Made by a program: the position numbers and the translations under genes | Assembly (NCBI GenBank): GCA_016286445.1 | Contig: JAEESS010000005.1 | Coordinates: forward strand, 1 to 64,000 | Reading direction: 5' to 3' | Source of the DNA: Bacillota bacterium | GTDB taxonomy: Bacteria > Bacillota > Clostridia > Christensenellales > CAG-138 | DNA: 64,000 nucleotides | Shown: positions 42,680-50,388 of the stretch, in pieces | Layout: each line of letters begins with the position of its first letter | Position numbering within the stretch: position 1 is the stretch's first letter | Notes under the pieces: model-generated | Seen by the model: only the letters and a program-made list of their open reading frames with translations | Told to the model about the DNA's origin: nothing | Databases searched by the model: none

Positions 42680-44593
42680 TTACGGATGGCAGTGACCGCA
42701 GGGAGAATAGCCCTGTTCGATCACATCGTCGCGCGAACCGTAAAAGTCGATCCGGTTCTCCGCCGCGATCTTCGCAACATCCTTGCAGCCGGGATGATGG
42801 AATTTGAGAGTCGACCGGTTCATAACATAACTGCGGAAGGTCGCGGGATCCTGCACCTTGCAGTTCAGCACATTCGACCATTCGCCGAAATACGTCATGC
42901 CCTCAAAGACATGATAGGAACGTAGACGGACGTAGTATACCGTCTTGTCCTTCAAATCGGTCGCCGTGATTTGCGCGGTCTTCGGATCGTTGATCCGAAT
43001 GGTCTTGACATTCTTTGCAAACGCGCTGTCGGTCGTGACCTGGCACTGATATCCGCTGAACACGGAGCTGGGCGTCCATTTTACGATCAGCTTGTTCTTC
43101 CCCGGCGTAAGGCTGTTCAGCACGCGCGTCGTGATGCGGACGGTCGTTTTCAGCGGTCCGACCTCGCCGAGGTTGTAGTTGTCGCCGACGTTACCGCCGA
43201 TGACAGCGCCGGTGACCGGGTCCGTTCTTCTTGCAAAGTACGCTTTGACGCCGTACTGGTAGCGCGTGCCCGCGTAGACCTTATGGTTTGTATCCGAGCC
43301 GTCGATCCATTCAAGCCCGGTGACATTGTACCACCGCACAAAGTCTGTCCATCCGTTTGTCGTCGAGCTCCACGCGCGGCGATAGATCACATACCCCGCG
43401 GCGCCTTCGACCGGATTCCAGCGGATCCTGACGCCGTTTGAAACGTTCTCGACCGTTGTGACGTCCGTCGGGGGCAGATAGATCTTGAACCATGCGCGCG
43501 CCGTGCCGGTATACGCGCCGCAGAACGTCAGCAGCACATAGCCGGTACCCGCGTCTGTATTCTCGCGGTATTCATAGGTATAGTTCGTCTCGTCGATCGT
43601 ACTGCCGTCCGCCGCTTTCACGGTAAAGCCCGGCGTCTGTGCCGAACCGTTTGCGATGACGTACGGCGTCTTGCCCTTGAACTGCACGTCCTCCGCGTTC
43701 CATTCGATCGTGCCGTCAAACGCCTGCGGCTCCTGCGGATGCTCAAACGTAAGATATACGCGAACCTCCATCCGCTTCTGCGACGCTTTGATCGGGTTGA
43801 TCGAAACCGGCAGCTCCGGCAGAACGATATCGCCGTCGTCCGGATCGGTCCCGGCGTCATACCGGTATACGAACGAATCGACCTCCGAAGTGAAGATCAC
43901 CTTTCCGGAACCTTTCTGGAATGTGATCGTGCTGTCCGGCACCGTGACGTTTGACAGGCATTTTTTCGCCATGATCGACGTCAGCTCGTAGAAGTAAGCG
44001 CCGTTATCAAGCTGCCCCTCCTGTCCTTCGATTGTCTGTCCGTCAGCGGAAAACTGTGTCAGATCCTTCAGCTTGCTCACGTTCAGGATGGGCATGTGGT
44101 TGTTGTCGCAGCAAAGCTCCGAAAGCTTTGTGCAGCTGCTGAGATCCAGCGACGTGAGATGATTGTCGCTGCAGTCCAGCTTCAGCAGCGCGGCGTTGTT
44201 GACGATCTTGATCGACGTCAGACGGTTGCTGTTGCAGCGGAGCTCCTTGAGCGCGGTATTCTTACTGATATCCAGTTCCGAAAGCCGGTTGCCCGTGCAG
44301 CGCAGTACCGTCAGAGACGTGAAATGTTCGATGCCCGCAAGCGATCCGATCCAGCACTCGGAGCAGTCGATCGCCGTGACGTTTTCGACCTGCGCTTCGG
44401 TCATATAGTATCCGCTCTCGTCATCGCCGCTTACAGAGAGCTCATCAATGACCCACGCCCGAAAATACTCATCCGGAAAATTCGTTTCGTTGATTTCCAG
44501 GAAGCGATCGTCCGCCGCCGCATTCCGAACGGATGCGGGCAGCAAAAGAAGCAACATGATGATTGCAAGTAAAAGAGAAAAGCCTTTTTTCAT
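42680..44593 (-). CDS. Secreted leucine-rich-repeat surface protein with Fn3-like modules
   Basis: A protein of 637 aa. The start MKKGFSLLLAIIMLLLLLPAS has GGAGG 7 bases upstream (an ATG eight codons earlier is unsupported). After the signal peptide comes a cap (ADDRFLEINETNFPDEYFRAWV) shared with the 1365-aa protein, then about six internalin-type LRRs (CTGNRLSELDISKNTALKEL). Ig/Fn3-like modules follow, with TTVENVSNGVRIRWNPVEGAAGYVIYRRAWSSTTNGW. The last 45 residues (STLKFHHPGCKDVAKI...SPCGHCHP) form a Cys/His tail known from secreted Firmicute nucleases and other proteins. No LPXTG anchor. Likely adhesin or binding protein. Confidence 0.85.
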   Translation of the reverse strand: MKKGFSLLLAIIMLLLLLPASVRNAAADDRFLEINETNFPDEYFRAWVIDELSVSGDDESGYYMTEAQVENVTAIDCSECWIGSLAGIEHFTSLTVLRCTGNRLSELDISKNTALKELRCNSNRLTSIKIVNNAALLKLDCSDNHLTSLDLSSCTKLSELCCDNNHMPILNVSKLKDLTQFSADGQTIEGQEGQLDNGAYFYELTSIMAKKCLSNVTVPDSTITFQKGSGKVIFTSEVDSFVYRYDAGTDPDDGDIVLPELPVSINPIKASQKRMEVRVYLTFEHPQEPQAFDGTIEWNAEDVQFKGKTPYVIANGSAQTPGFTVKAADGSTIDETNYTYEYRENTDAGTGYVLLTFCGAYTGTARAWFKIYLPPTDVTTVENVSNGVRIRWNPVEGAAGYVIYRRAWSSTTNGWTDFVRWYNVTGLEWIDGSDTNHKVYAGTRYQYGVKAYFARRTDPVTGAVIGGNVGDNYNLGEVGPLKTTVRITTRVLNSLTPGKNKLIVKWTPSSVFSGYQCQVTTDSAFAKNVKTIRINDPKTAQITATDLKDKTVYYVRLRSYHVFEGMTYFGEWSNVLNCKVQDPATFRSYVMNRSTLKFHHPGCKDVAKIAAENRIDFYGSRDDVIEQGYSPCGHCHP

Positions 44594-44661
44594 AGGGGTC
44601 CTCCTGAACAAAGCCAAACTGAATATAAACGTGCCTGCGGCATGTATTCCGATACAGATTC

Positions 44662-44690
44662 AGTTTAGCAGAATCCCCTGTGAAATGCAA
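44662..44690 (-). promoter_or_regulatory. Promoter of LRR surface protein
   Basis: On the minus strand: TTGCAT, 17 bases, TAAACT preceded by TGC. It lies about 70 bases before the ATG. Confidence 0.6.
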
Positions 44691-44765
44691 GAGTCGGAAG
44701 CCCGTTTTTACGGCGGAAACGCCATTTTATATATGAAAAAAGTTCGGAAAATCTCAAAATTTTTC

Positions 44766-44793
44766 TTGCTTTTTTCCGACGGCATGGTATAAT
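44766..44793 (+). promoter_or_regulatory. Promoter of rpmE
   Basis: TTGCTT, 16 bases, TATAAT preceded by TGG (extended -10). About 35 bases of leader carry GAAGGAG. Confidence 0.7.
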
Positions 44794-44834
44794 AGCCGTT
44801 GGTAATGCATTACACGACGAAGGAGTGATAATAC

Positions 44835-45032
44835 ATGAAGAAAAATATTCATCCGTCTTACGGCGAAGCGGTCGTGCGCTGTGCCTGCGGCGAGACCTTC
44901 CTTACCGGCTCCACCAAGGGCGAGCTGAAGGTCGAAATCTGCAGCAAGTGCCACCCGTTCTTCACGGGCCGTCAGAAGCTGGTCGACAGCGGCGGACGAG
45001 TAGATCGCTTCAAGAAGCGCTACGGTCTGTAA
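44835..45032 (+). CDS. rpmE: Large-subunit ribosomal protein bL31
   Basis: A protein of 65 aa beginning [22 protein letters not shown]. Zinc ligands are Cys16, Cys18, Cys37 and Cys40 (C-x-C and CSKC), so this is the zinc-containing C+ form. The typical C-terminus is [19 protein letters not shown] is 8-9 bases upstream. It is monocistronic with a strong terminator. Confidence 0.97.
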   Translation: MKKNIHPSYGEAVVRCACGETFLTGSTKGELKVEICSKCHPFFTGRQKLVDSGGRVDRFKKRYGL

Positions 45033-45057
45033 GAACAACTTTGAACTCCAACAAAAC

Positions 45058-45087
45058 ACGGGATCGCAGTACGCGGTCCCGTTTTTG
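45058..45087 (+). terminator. Terminator of rpmE
   Basis: Stem ACGGGATCGC / GCGGTCCCGT (one G-T pair), then TTTTTGTTT. The 3' arm and T tract are duplicated at about 45155-45174. Confidence 0.9.
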
Positions 45088-45303
45088 TTTGCGACAACCC
45101 CGCCGCCTCATTTCATTCGGCACCTCCCCTTTCACCGGGGAGGCAAGAAAATGAGCGCGGTCCCGTTTTTGTTTAAACGACCCTCCCGGCTCGTTCCTCG
45201 CCCCCTCCCTTTTTACACGCCGCTTCGCTTCGCTGCTGCGGCAGATCGCGCGTACCATCCACAGGGAGGGCAAGATCAGCATATGACAAGTGTGACAAGC
45301 GTG
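45088..45303. repeat. Non-coding palindrome-rich stretch after rpmE
   Basis: Contains CCTCCCC-TTTCAC-CGGGGAGG (about 45123-45143), a copy of the rpmE terminator half, and CCCTCCC...GGGAGGG arms around 45182-45270. Similar in style to the palindromes at 9829. It ends with short iterated GTGACAAG/CGTGACA motifs. No gene seen. With the next entries it makes an 828-base gap. Confidence 0.5.
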
Positions 45304-45818
45304 ACATAAGGAGTTATGATTGCCTGCGGCAAGTGAGCAAAGCAAGGCAATCATATCATAACGTTCGCCTCCGGCAAACTCATAACTCTAAAGACTACAT
45401 AAAGGGGGGTGTGTGTAACGCTGTTGCATTTGTTGCATTTGTTGCAGAGATGAATGGTTACAGTAAATAGACGAATGGTTACGGTAAACAGATAAATGAT
45501 AACGGTAAACGGGTGAATGGTTACGGTAAATCAATGAATGATAACGGTAAACGGGTGAATGGTTACGGTAAACAGATAAATGATAACGGTAAACGGGTGA
45601 AAGGTTACGGTAAATCAATGAATGACAGCGGTAAACGGGTGAATGGTTACGGTAAATCAATGAATGACAGCGGTAAACGAATGAATGATCACGGTAAAGG
45701 ACAGATTTGCAGCATGCTGATTACATTTGCAACAATTGCAACAAATGCAACACTGCTACACACAGGGGGGTGATTGCAGTCCAACCCGCAGGGACGAAGT
45801 CAATCATAACTCTTATGT
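45304..45818. mobile_element. Nested inverted-repeat element carrying a minisatellite (MITE-like)
   Basis: Outer ends ACATAAGGAGTTATGATTG (45304-45322) and CAATCATAACTCTTATGT (45801-45818) are inverted copies differing by one inserted base. Inner 37-base arms (45410-45446 and 45728-45764) pair at about 33 of 37 positions and contain TTGCATTTGTTGCA motifs. Between them lies a 21-bp tandem array. There is no transposase gene. I infer a non-autonomous palindromic element; transposition is unproven. Confidence 0.5.
45451..45706 (+). repeat. 21-bp minisatellite, about 12 copies
   Basis: The unit is close to GAATGGTTACGGTAAACGGGT, alternating with GAATGATAACGGTAAATCAAT-like variants. The core ACGGTAAA is kept in nearly all copies. 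A period of 21 keeps any reading frame open (heptapeptide NGYGKSM/NDNGKRV), but no ribosome site is present, so it is probably non-coding. Confidence 0.85.
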
Positions 45819-45825
45819 TCGGGGA

Positions 45826-45854
45826 TTGCAATTTGCCGATAAATGGACTATACT
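45826..45854 (+). promoter_or_regulatory. Promoter of asparaginase gene, start at ATG
   Basis: TTGCAA, 17 bases, TATACT, then six bases and ATG 45861. The predicted +1 is the A of the start codon. Confidence 0.6.
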
Positions 45855-45860
45855 GAAACC

Positions 45861-46862
45861 ATGAAAAAGATATTATTGATCGGAACGGGCGGTACGATCG
45901 CCTCGGAAATGACGGATGACGGGCTTGCGCCCAAGCTCGGCTCGAATCAGCTCCTGAACTACATCCCCCGCGTCAGCGAGATCTGTGACGTGGAGTGCAT
46001 GCAGCTCATGAGCGTCGACAGCACGAACATGACGCCGGAAAACTGGCTGACGATCGCAGGCTGTATCGAAGCGTACTACGATTCGTACGACGGCTTTGTG
46101 GTCAGTCACGGCACGGACACGATGGCGTACACCGCCGCCGCGCTCTCCTACCTTGCGCGGCGCTCGAAAAAGCCGATCGTGCTGACCGGCGCGCAAAAGC
46201 CCATCAGCATGGACGTGACCGACTCGAAGCAGAACCTTCTGGACGCGTTCACCTACGCCTGCGATGACCGCGCCTGCGGCGTTTCGATCGTGTTCAACGG
46301 CAGCGTCATCCTCGGCACGCGCGCAAAGAAGGTGCGCTCTAAGAGCTTTTCGGCGTTTGCAAGCATCAATTATCCCGAGCTTGCCGTGCTGCAGGACGGA
46401 CGCGTGCTGCATTACATCGACCTCGGCTACCGTGAGCGCGCGAAATTCTCGCACACGCTGAACGACAGCGTGGGGCTCGTCAAGCTGATCCCCGGCTCCG
46501 ATGCGGGCATGCTGAACTATGCGCTCGACCGCTACGACGCCGTCATCATCGAAAGCTTCGGCGTCGGCGGACTTCCCGAGGGCACGAACGGCTGCTTCCG
46601 CGCGGCGATCGACCGCGGTGTGAAGGAGGGCAAGCTGATCGTCATCACCACGCAGGTGCAAAACGAGGGCTCCAATCTCACCGTCTATCAGGTCGGACAT
46701 GCCTTAAAGCAGCAGAACATCATCGAAGCGTACGACATGACGACCGAGGCGGCGGTCGCGAAGCTCATGTGGATCATGGGCGAAACGCGCGATCCGGACC
46801 GTGTGCGCGAACGCTTCTATACGCCGCTGAGCCACGATATCCTGTATACGGAAGCCGAATAA
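45861..46862 (+). CDS. ansA: Type I L-asparaginase
   Basis: A protein of 333 aa starting MKKILLIGTGGTIASEMTDDG. Catalytic motifs: GTGGTIAS (Thr in the first loop), SHGTDTMAYTAAAL (second Thr-Asp pair) and GAQKPI (Lys). No signal peptide, so it is cytoplasmic; it hydrolyses asparagine to aspartate and ammonia. An ATG six codons upstream would contain the promoter's -10 and is rejected. There is no Shine-Dalgarno. A terminator follows 17 bases after the stop. Confidence 0.93.
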   Translation: MKKILLIGTGGTIASEMTDDGLAPKLGSNQLLNYIPRVSEICDVECMQLMSVDSTNMTPENWLTIAGCIEAYYDSYDGFVVSHGTDTMAYTAAALSYLARRSKKPIVLTGAQKPISMDVTDSKQNLLDAFTYACDDRACGVSIVFNGSVILGTRAKKVRSKSFSAFASINYPELAVLQDGRVLHYIDLGYRERAKFSHTLNDSVGLVKLIPGSDAGMLNYALDRYDAVIIESFGVGGLPEGTNGCFRAAIDRGVKEGKLIVITTQVQNEGSNLTVYQVGHALKQQNIIEAYDMTTEAAVAKLMWIMGETRDPDRVRERFYTPLSHDILYTEAE

Positions 46863-46878
46863 GGAAAAAATCTATCGC

Positions 46879-46905
46879 CGCTCCGCCCGATCGGAGCGGT
46901 TTTTC
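46879..46905 (+). terminator. Terminator of asparaginase gene
   Basis: 8-bp stem CCGCTCCG / CGGAGCGG, 6-base loop, then TTTTT. Confidence 0.9.
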
Positions 46906-46907
46906 AT

Positions 46908-46935
46908 TGACAAAACGCGCTTTTTTTCATACAAT
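46908..46935 (+). promoter_or_regulatory. Promoter of alaS
   Basis: TTGACA (perfect -35), 16 bases, TACAAT. It begins 2 bases after the preceding terminator. No T-box antiterminator sequence is seen in the 36-base leader. Confidence 0.8.
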
Positions 46936-46971
46936 AAAGTTTGATCGTATTTTACGAAAGGAATTATCAAT

Positions 46972-48768
46972 ATGCGTTCATTAACCGCAAAGGAATTGCG
47001 AAAGCTTTATCTGGACTTCTTCCGGTCCAAGGGACACGCGGTGATCTCCTCCGCCTCCCTGATCCCCGAAAACGACCCGACCGTGCTCTTTACCACGGCG
47101 GGCATGCATCCGCTCGTACCGTATCTGATGGGTGAAAAGCACCCGGAGGGCAAAAGGCTCTGCGACGTGCAGAAATGCGTCCGCACCGGCGACATCGACG
47201 AGGTCGGCGACGCTTCGCACTGCACGTTTTTTGAGATGCTCGGAAACTGGTCCTTGGGCGACTACTTCAAGAAGGAGAGCATCGCGTTTTCGTGGGAGTT
47301 TCTGACCGACGAAAAGTGGCTCGGCATCCCGAAGGACAAGCTGTATTTCACCTGCTTTGAAGGCGACAAGGACGCGCCGCGCGACACCGTCGCGCACGAC
47401 CGCTGGGTCGAAATGGGCGTGGAACCCAGCCACATCGTCTATCTTCCGAAGAAGAACAACTGGTGGGGTCCTGCGGGACAGACCGGTCCGTGCGGTCCGG
47501 ACACCGAGATCTTCTACGACACCGGAAGACCGGCATGCGGTCCTGCTTGCAAGGCGGGCTGCGACTGCGGCAAGTACCTTGAGATCTGGAACAACGTCTT
47601 CATGGAGTACAATAAGGTCGCGGACGGCGTCTTTGAGCCGCTTGAGCAGAAGAACGTCGATACCGGTATGGGACTTGACCGCACGGTCGCCACGCTGCAG
47701 GGCGTTGAAAGCGTATTCGACACCGACGCGTTCTCCGGCATCATCGCGCTTATTGCGGAGCTCTCCCATAAGGGCTATCACGACGATCCGGAAACGACGC
47801 GCGCGTTCCGCATCATTGCGGACCATACCCGCTGCATCGTGTTCATCCTCGGCGACCAGCGCGGCGTGACCCCGTCGAACGTCGATCAGGGCTATATCCT
47901 CCGCCGTCTCATCCGCCGCAGCATCCGCTTCGCGTCACAGCTCAACATGCCGCGCTACGCGCTCATTTCGATCGCGGAGAAGATCATCGACCAGTACGGC
48001 GAGGTCTACAGCGAGCTCATTGACAACCGCGAAAAGATCCTTACAGAGCTTCGCAAGGAGGAAAACCGCTTTGCCGACACGCTCAAGAAGGGTCTCAAAG
48101 AGTTCAACAAGCTGATCGCGAACTTAAACGGACAGGCGATCGACGGCGTATCCGCCTTCCATCTCTACGACACCTACGGTTTCCCGATCGAGCTTACGGT
48201 CGAGCTCGCCAAGGAAAAAGGCGTTACGGTCGACGAAAACGGCTTCAAAGCCGCGTTCGAGGAGCATCAGAAGAAATCCCAGGCAGGCGCGGAACAGCGC
48301 TTTAAGGGGGGCTTAGCGGACAACAGCGAAGCGACGGCGGCGCTGCATTCGGCAACGCATCTGCTGCAGGCTGCGCTCCGCAAGGTCTTAAACGACGATA
48401 CGGTCTCCCAGAAGGGCAGCAACATCACCGCGGAGCGTCTGCGCTTCGACTTCAGCTTCGGCAGAAAGGTCACGCCCGAGGAGCTCAAGGAGGTCGAACG
48501 CCTTGTGAACGAAGCGATCCAGGCGAAGGTCCCGATCACCTGCGAGGAGATGACCGTCGAAGAGGCGAAGGCGCAGGGCGCGATCGGCCTTTTCGAGAGC
48601 AAGTACGGCGAGAAGGTCAAGGTCTACACGATGGGCAAGTTCAGCAAAGAGATCTGCGGCGGTCCGCACGCCAAGAACACCGGCGACCTCGGACGGTTCG
48701 AGATCAAGAAGGAGGAAGCCTCCTCCAGCGGCGTGCGCCGCATCAAGGCTGTGCTGATCCATGACTGA
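46972..48768 (+). CDS. alaS: Alanine--tRNA ligase, short form without C-terminal domain
   Basis: A protein of 598 aa, versus about 870 for usual bacterial AlaRS. The N-terminal class II core LYLDFFRSKGHAVISSASLIP...DPTVLFTTAGM is intact, with WWGPAGQTGPCGPDTEIFYD. An extra Cys-rich insert CGPACKAGCDCGKY may bind zinc. The editing domain is complete in its metal motifs HSATH and CGGPH. The protein ends right after VRRIKAVLIHD, so DHHA1 and C-Ala are missing. The downstream gene is unrelated, so this is a naturally short enzyme and not a frameshift. AAAGGAA precedes the ATG by 8 bases. Confidence 0.94.
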   Translation: MRSLTAKELRKLYLDFFRSKGHAVISSASLIPENDPTVLFTTAGMHPLVPYLMGEKHPEGKRLCDVQKCVRTGDIDEVGDASHCTFFEMLGNWSLGDYFKKESIAFSWEFLTDEKWLGIPKDKLYFTCFEGDKDAPRDTVAHDRWVEMGVEPSHIVYLPKKNNWWGPAGQTGPCGPDTEIFYDTGRPACGPACKAGCDCGKYLEIWNNVFMEYNKVADGVFEPLEQKNVDTGMGLDRTVATLQGVESVFDTDAFSGIIALIAELSHKGYHDDPETTRAFRIIADHTRCIVFILGDQRGVTPSNVDQGYILRRLIRRSIRFASQLNMPRYALISIAEKIIDQYGEVYSELIDNREKILTELRKEENRFADTLKKGLKEFNKLIANLNGQAIDGVSAFHLYDTYGFPIELTVELAKEKGVTVDENGFKAAFEEHQKKSQAGAEQRFKGGLADNSEATAALHSATHLLQAALRKVLNDDTVSQKGSNITAERLRFDFSFGRKVTPEELKEVERLVNEAIQAKVPITCEEMTVEEAKAQGAIGLFESKYGEKVKVYTMGKFSKEICGGPHAKNTGDLGRFEIKKEEASSSGVRRIKAVLIHD

Positions 48769-49498
48769 TTGGCTGAAATACGAATGGGAATGGAACGAGC
48801 GGGAAGCGGTTTTTCAGGTTGACATGCAATACTGGGAACTGCTTCCCACTTTGGCATACTCCCAGCTCGTATTCGTCAGCGTCGCGCCGCATGAAGCCGA
48901 AGCGGAAGCCTTCTCCCGCGCGGAGGAACGCCGCGCCTCGGCGCTCCAGCATACGCTTGCGGTCGAGCTTGAAGACGCGGCGATCTTTGTCGGCGGGATC
49001 GGCATGAAAAACCTGATCCAGTATTATTTCTACACCGCCGACGAAAAGCTGATCCACCGGGTCTCCGCGATCTGCCGCGCCGAATCGAAGCTCCGCGTTT
49101 CCTGCGGGCATGTGGCGGAACCGCACTATGCGACCTATTACTGTCTGTTGTTTCCGGACGATGCGAAGCTCCAGTCGGTTGAAAACGCGGCGTATATCAA
49201 ATCCGTCCAGCATCGCGACGGCGATCTGAGTCTGGTCCGGCGTGTGCGGCTTACGATGGCGTTCGTGTCGGAGGAGGCATGCGACGCGTTCATCGACGAG
49301 ATCCCGCATCTCGGGTTCACGATGGGCGGCAGAGAGAGCGTCGGCAACACGACGCATCCGTACCGCGTCGTGCTGAACGGCTTCTCCACGCTGATCCTGT
49401 CCGATCTGAACCGCTTCACAACGCGCGCCATCCGCGGCGCGCTCCCCTACGGCGGCGTACTCGATCATATCACGGCGGATTTCATCAACCGGCACTGA
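48761..49498 (+). CDS. Hypothetical protein, possibly DUF695/RraB-like
   Basis: A protein of 245 aa whose ATG lies inside the end of alaS (8-base overlap). The N-terminal half (WLKYEWEWNEREAVFQVDMQYWELLPT...YSQLVFVSV) resembles DUF695. The C-terminal half (RRVRLTMAFVSEEACDAFIDEIPHLGF) has the V-x-F-x-x-F/Y-x-A...G-F pattern seen in RraB-like regulators of RNase E-type enzymes. Both resemblances are weak. Translational coupling to alaS is seen; the functional link is unknown. Confidence 0.65.
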   Translation: MTDWLKYEWEWNEREAVFQVDMQYWELLPTLAYSQLVFVSVAPHEAEAEAFSRAEERRASALQHTLAVELEDAAIFVGGIGMKNLIQYYFYTADEKLIHRVSAICRAESKLRVSCGHVAEPHYATYYCLLFPDDAKLQSVENAAYIKSVQHRDGDLSLVRRVRLTMAFVSEEACDAFIDEIPHLGFTMGGRESVGNTTHPYRVVLNGFSTLILSDLNRFTTRAIRGALPYGGVLDHITADFINRH

Positions 49499-49511
49499 AA
49501 ATCAAGCAGCA

Positions 49512-49538
49512 AAAAAGCAGGTCCGCGACCTGCTTTTT
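49512..49538. terminator. Bidirectional terminator
   Basis: AAAAAGCAGGTC / GACCTGCTTTTT with loop CGC; it serves both the plus-strand alaS unit and the minus-strand dockerin genes. Confidence 0.9.
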
Positions 49539-49548
49539 ATGTGCTTCT

Positions 49549-50358
49549 TTATTGGAACGGATCGGCGTAATACGTCAGCACGCATTTGTCCTCATCGTCC
49601 ATCAGGACCCCGATGCGAACGCCGTCGCATTCCTCGCGCCGCGATTCCATGACAATCGGTTTGCCGTCGACCTCGCAGACATACAGCGCAACGTGGCTGC
49701 CGCGTTTGTTTGCGGGATTGATGTAGATCAGTACGCAGCCGGGCTTCCAGTCGCGCCACGAGTCGGGATCGGTTTTATGGAGTCTCTCCGGGTGGTAACT
49801 GCGAAACCATACCAGCGTGCCGTTGCTGTTCGTGTGCGGATAGACCGATTCCGGAATGCCCGCGTTCTGAAACGCCGTGCGAAGATACGCACTGCAGTCC
49901 AGCTGCCCGTCGCCGGTCCCGTACGGCGTCCCGAGATACCTTGCCGCGGTATAGATCACGCTCTTTCGTTTGCTCCACGGCATGGCGTGCATGCGTCTTG
50001 CCGCCCACTCCGTTCTGTCCTCGCCGAGCGTGGATCGGACGTTCAGAAGGTCCATCGTCGTCGCATCCGTGGAGACGATCGTCAGCGGCGACAGTCCCGC
50101 AACATACCGAAGGATCTCCGACGCGTCGGACGCATCAAGCTCGCCGTTGCAGTTGATGTCCGCCTGCAGCTGTTCCCTTAACATCACACCGTCGTCCAGT
50201 CCGACGACAAAGCGCATCACAAGCGCGGCGTCGGACGCGGTGACCGCGCCGTCCCCGTTTGCGTCGCCTGCAAGCCCGTCCGTTTCCGATGCCGCGGCGG
50301 TAAACGCCGTGCACAGTGCGCATAGGCAAAGCAGCAGCGCAATCAGTCGTTTTCTCAT
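49549..50358 (-). CDS. Secreted dockerin + NlpC/P60-type hydrolase (copy 1)
   Basis: A protein of 269 aa with signal peptide MRKRLIALLLCLCALCTAFTAAA (start by analogy with the paralogue; an ATG seven codons upstream is also possible). Residues about 25-90 are a dockerin pair: GDANGDGAVTASDAALVMR and ADINCNGELDASDASEILR. The NlpC/P60-like catalytic part has LDCSAYLRTAFQNAGI (Cys) and KRGSHVALYVCEVDGK (His). It is a likely cell-wall peptidase or amidase, but target unknown. It has the inverse order of the usual enzyme-dockerin layout. It lies 30 bases after the paralogue at 50389-51189. Confidence 0.82.
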   Translation of the reverse strand: MRKRLIALLLCLCALCTAFTAAASETDGLAGDANGDGAVTASDAALVMRFVVGLDDGVMLREQLQADINCNGELDASDASEILRYVAGLSPLTIVSTDATTMDLLNVRSTLGEDRTEWAARRMHAMPWSKRKSVIYTAARYLGTPYGTGDGQLDCSAYLRTAFQNAGIPESVYPHTNSNGTLVWFRSYHPERLHKTDPDSWRDWKPGCVLIYINPANKRGSHVALYVCEVDGKPIVMESRREECDGVRIGVLMDDEDKCVLTYYADPFQ

Positions 50359-50388
50359 TCGCAGATACCCCGTTATCATGATGCCCGT

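Noticed and set aside
45451..45706. Possible CRISPR array
   Set aside because: Units are contiguous 21-bp repeats without unique spacers, and no cas genes are present.
45513..45773. 86-codon frame of heptapeptide repeats (NGYGKSM/NDNGKRV)
   Set aside because: It arises because the 21-bp repeat keeps frames open on both strands; there is no ribosome site or promoter.
46936..46971. T-box riboswitch before alaS
   Set aside because: The leader is only about 36 bases and has no T-box sequence or antiterminator.
46972..49498. alaS split by a frameshift into two pieces
   Set aside because: The downstream 245 residues show no DHHA1 or C-Ala features and have their own start, so this is not a broken full-length gene.
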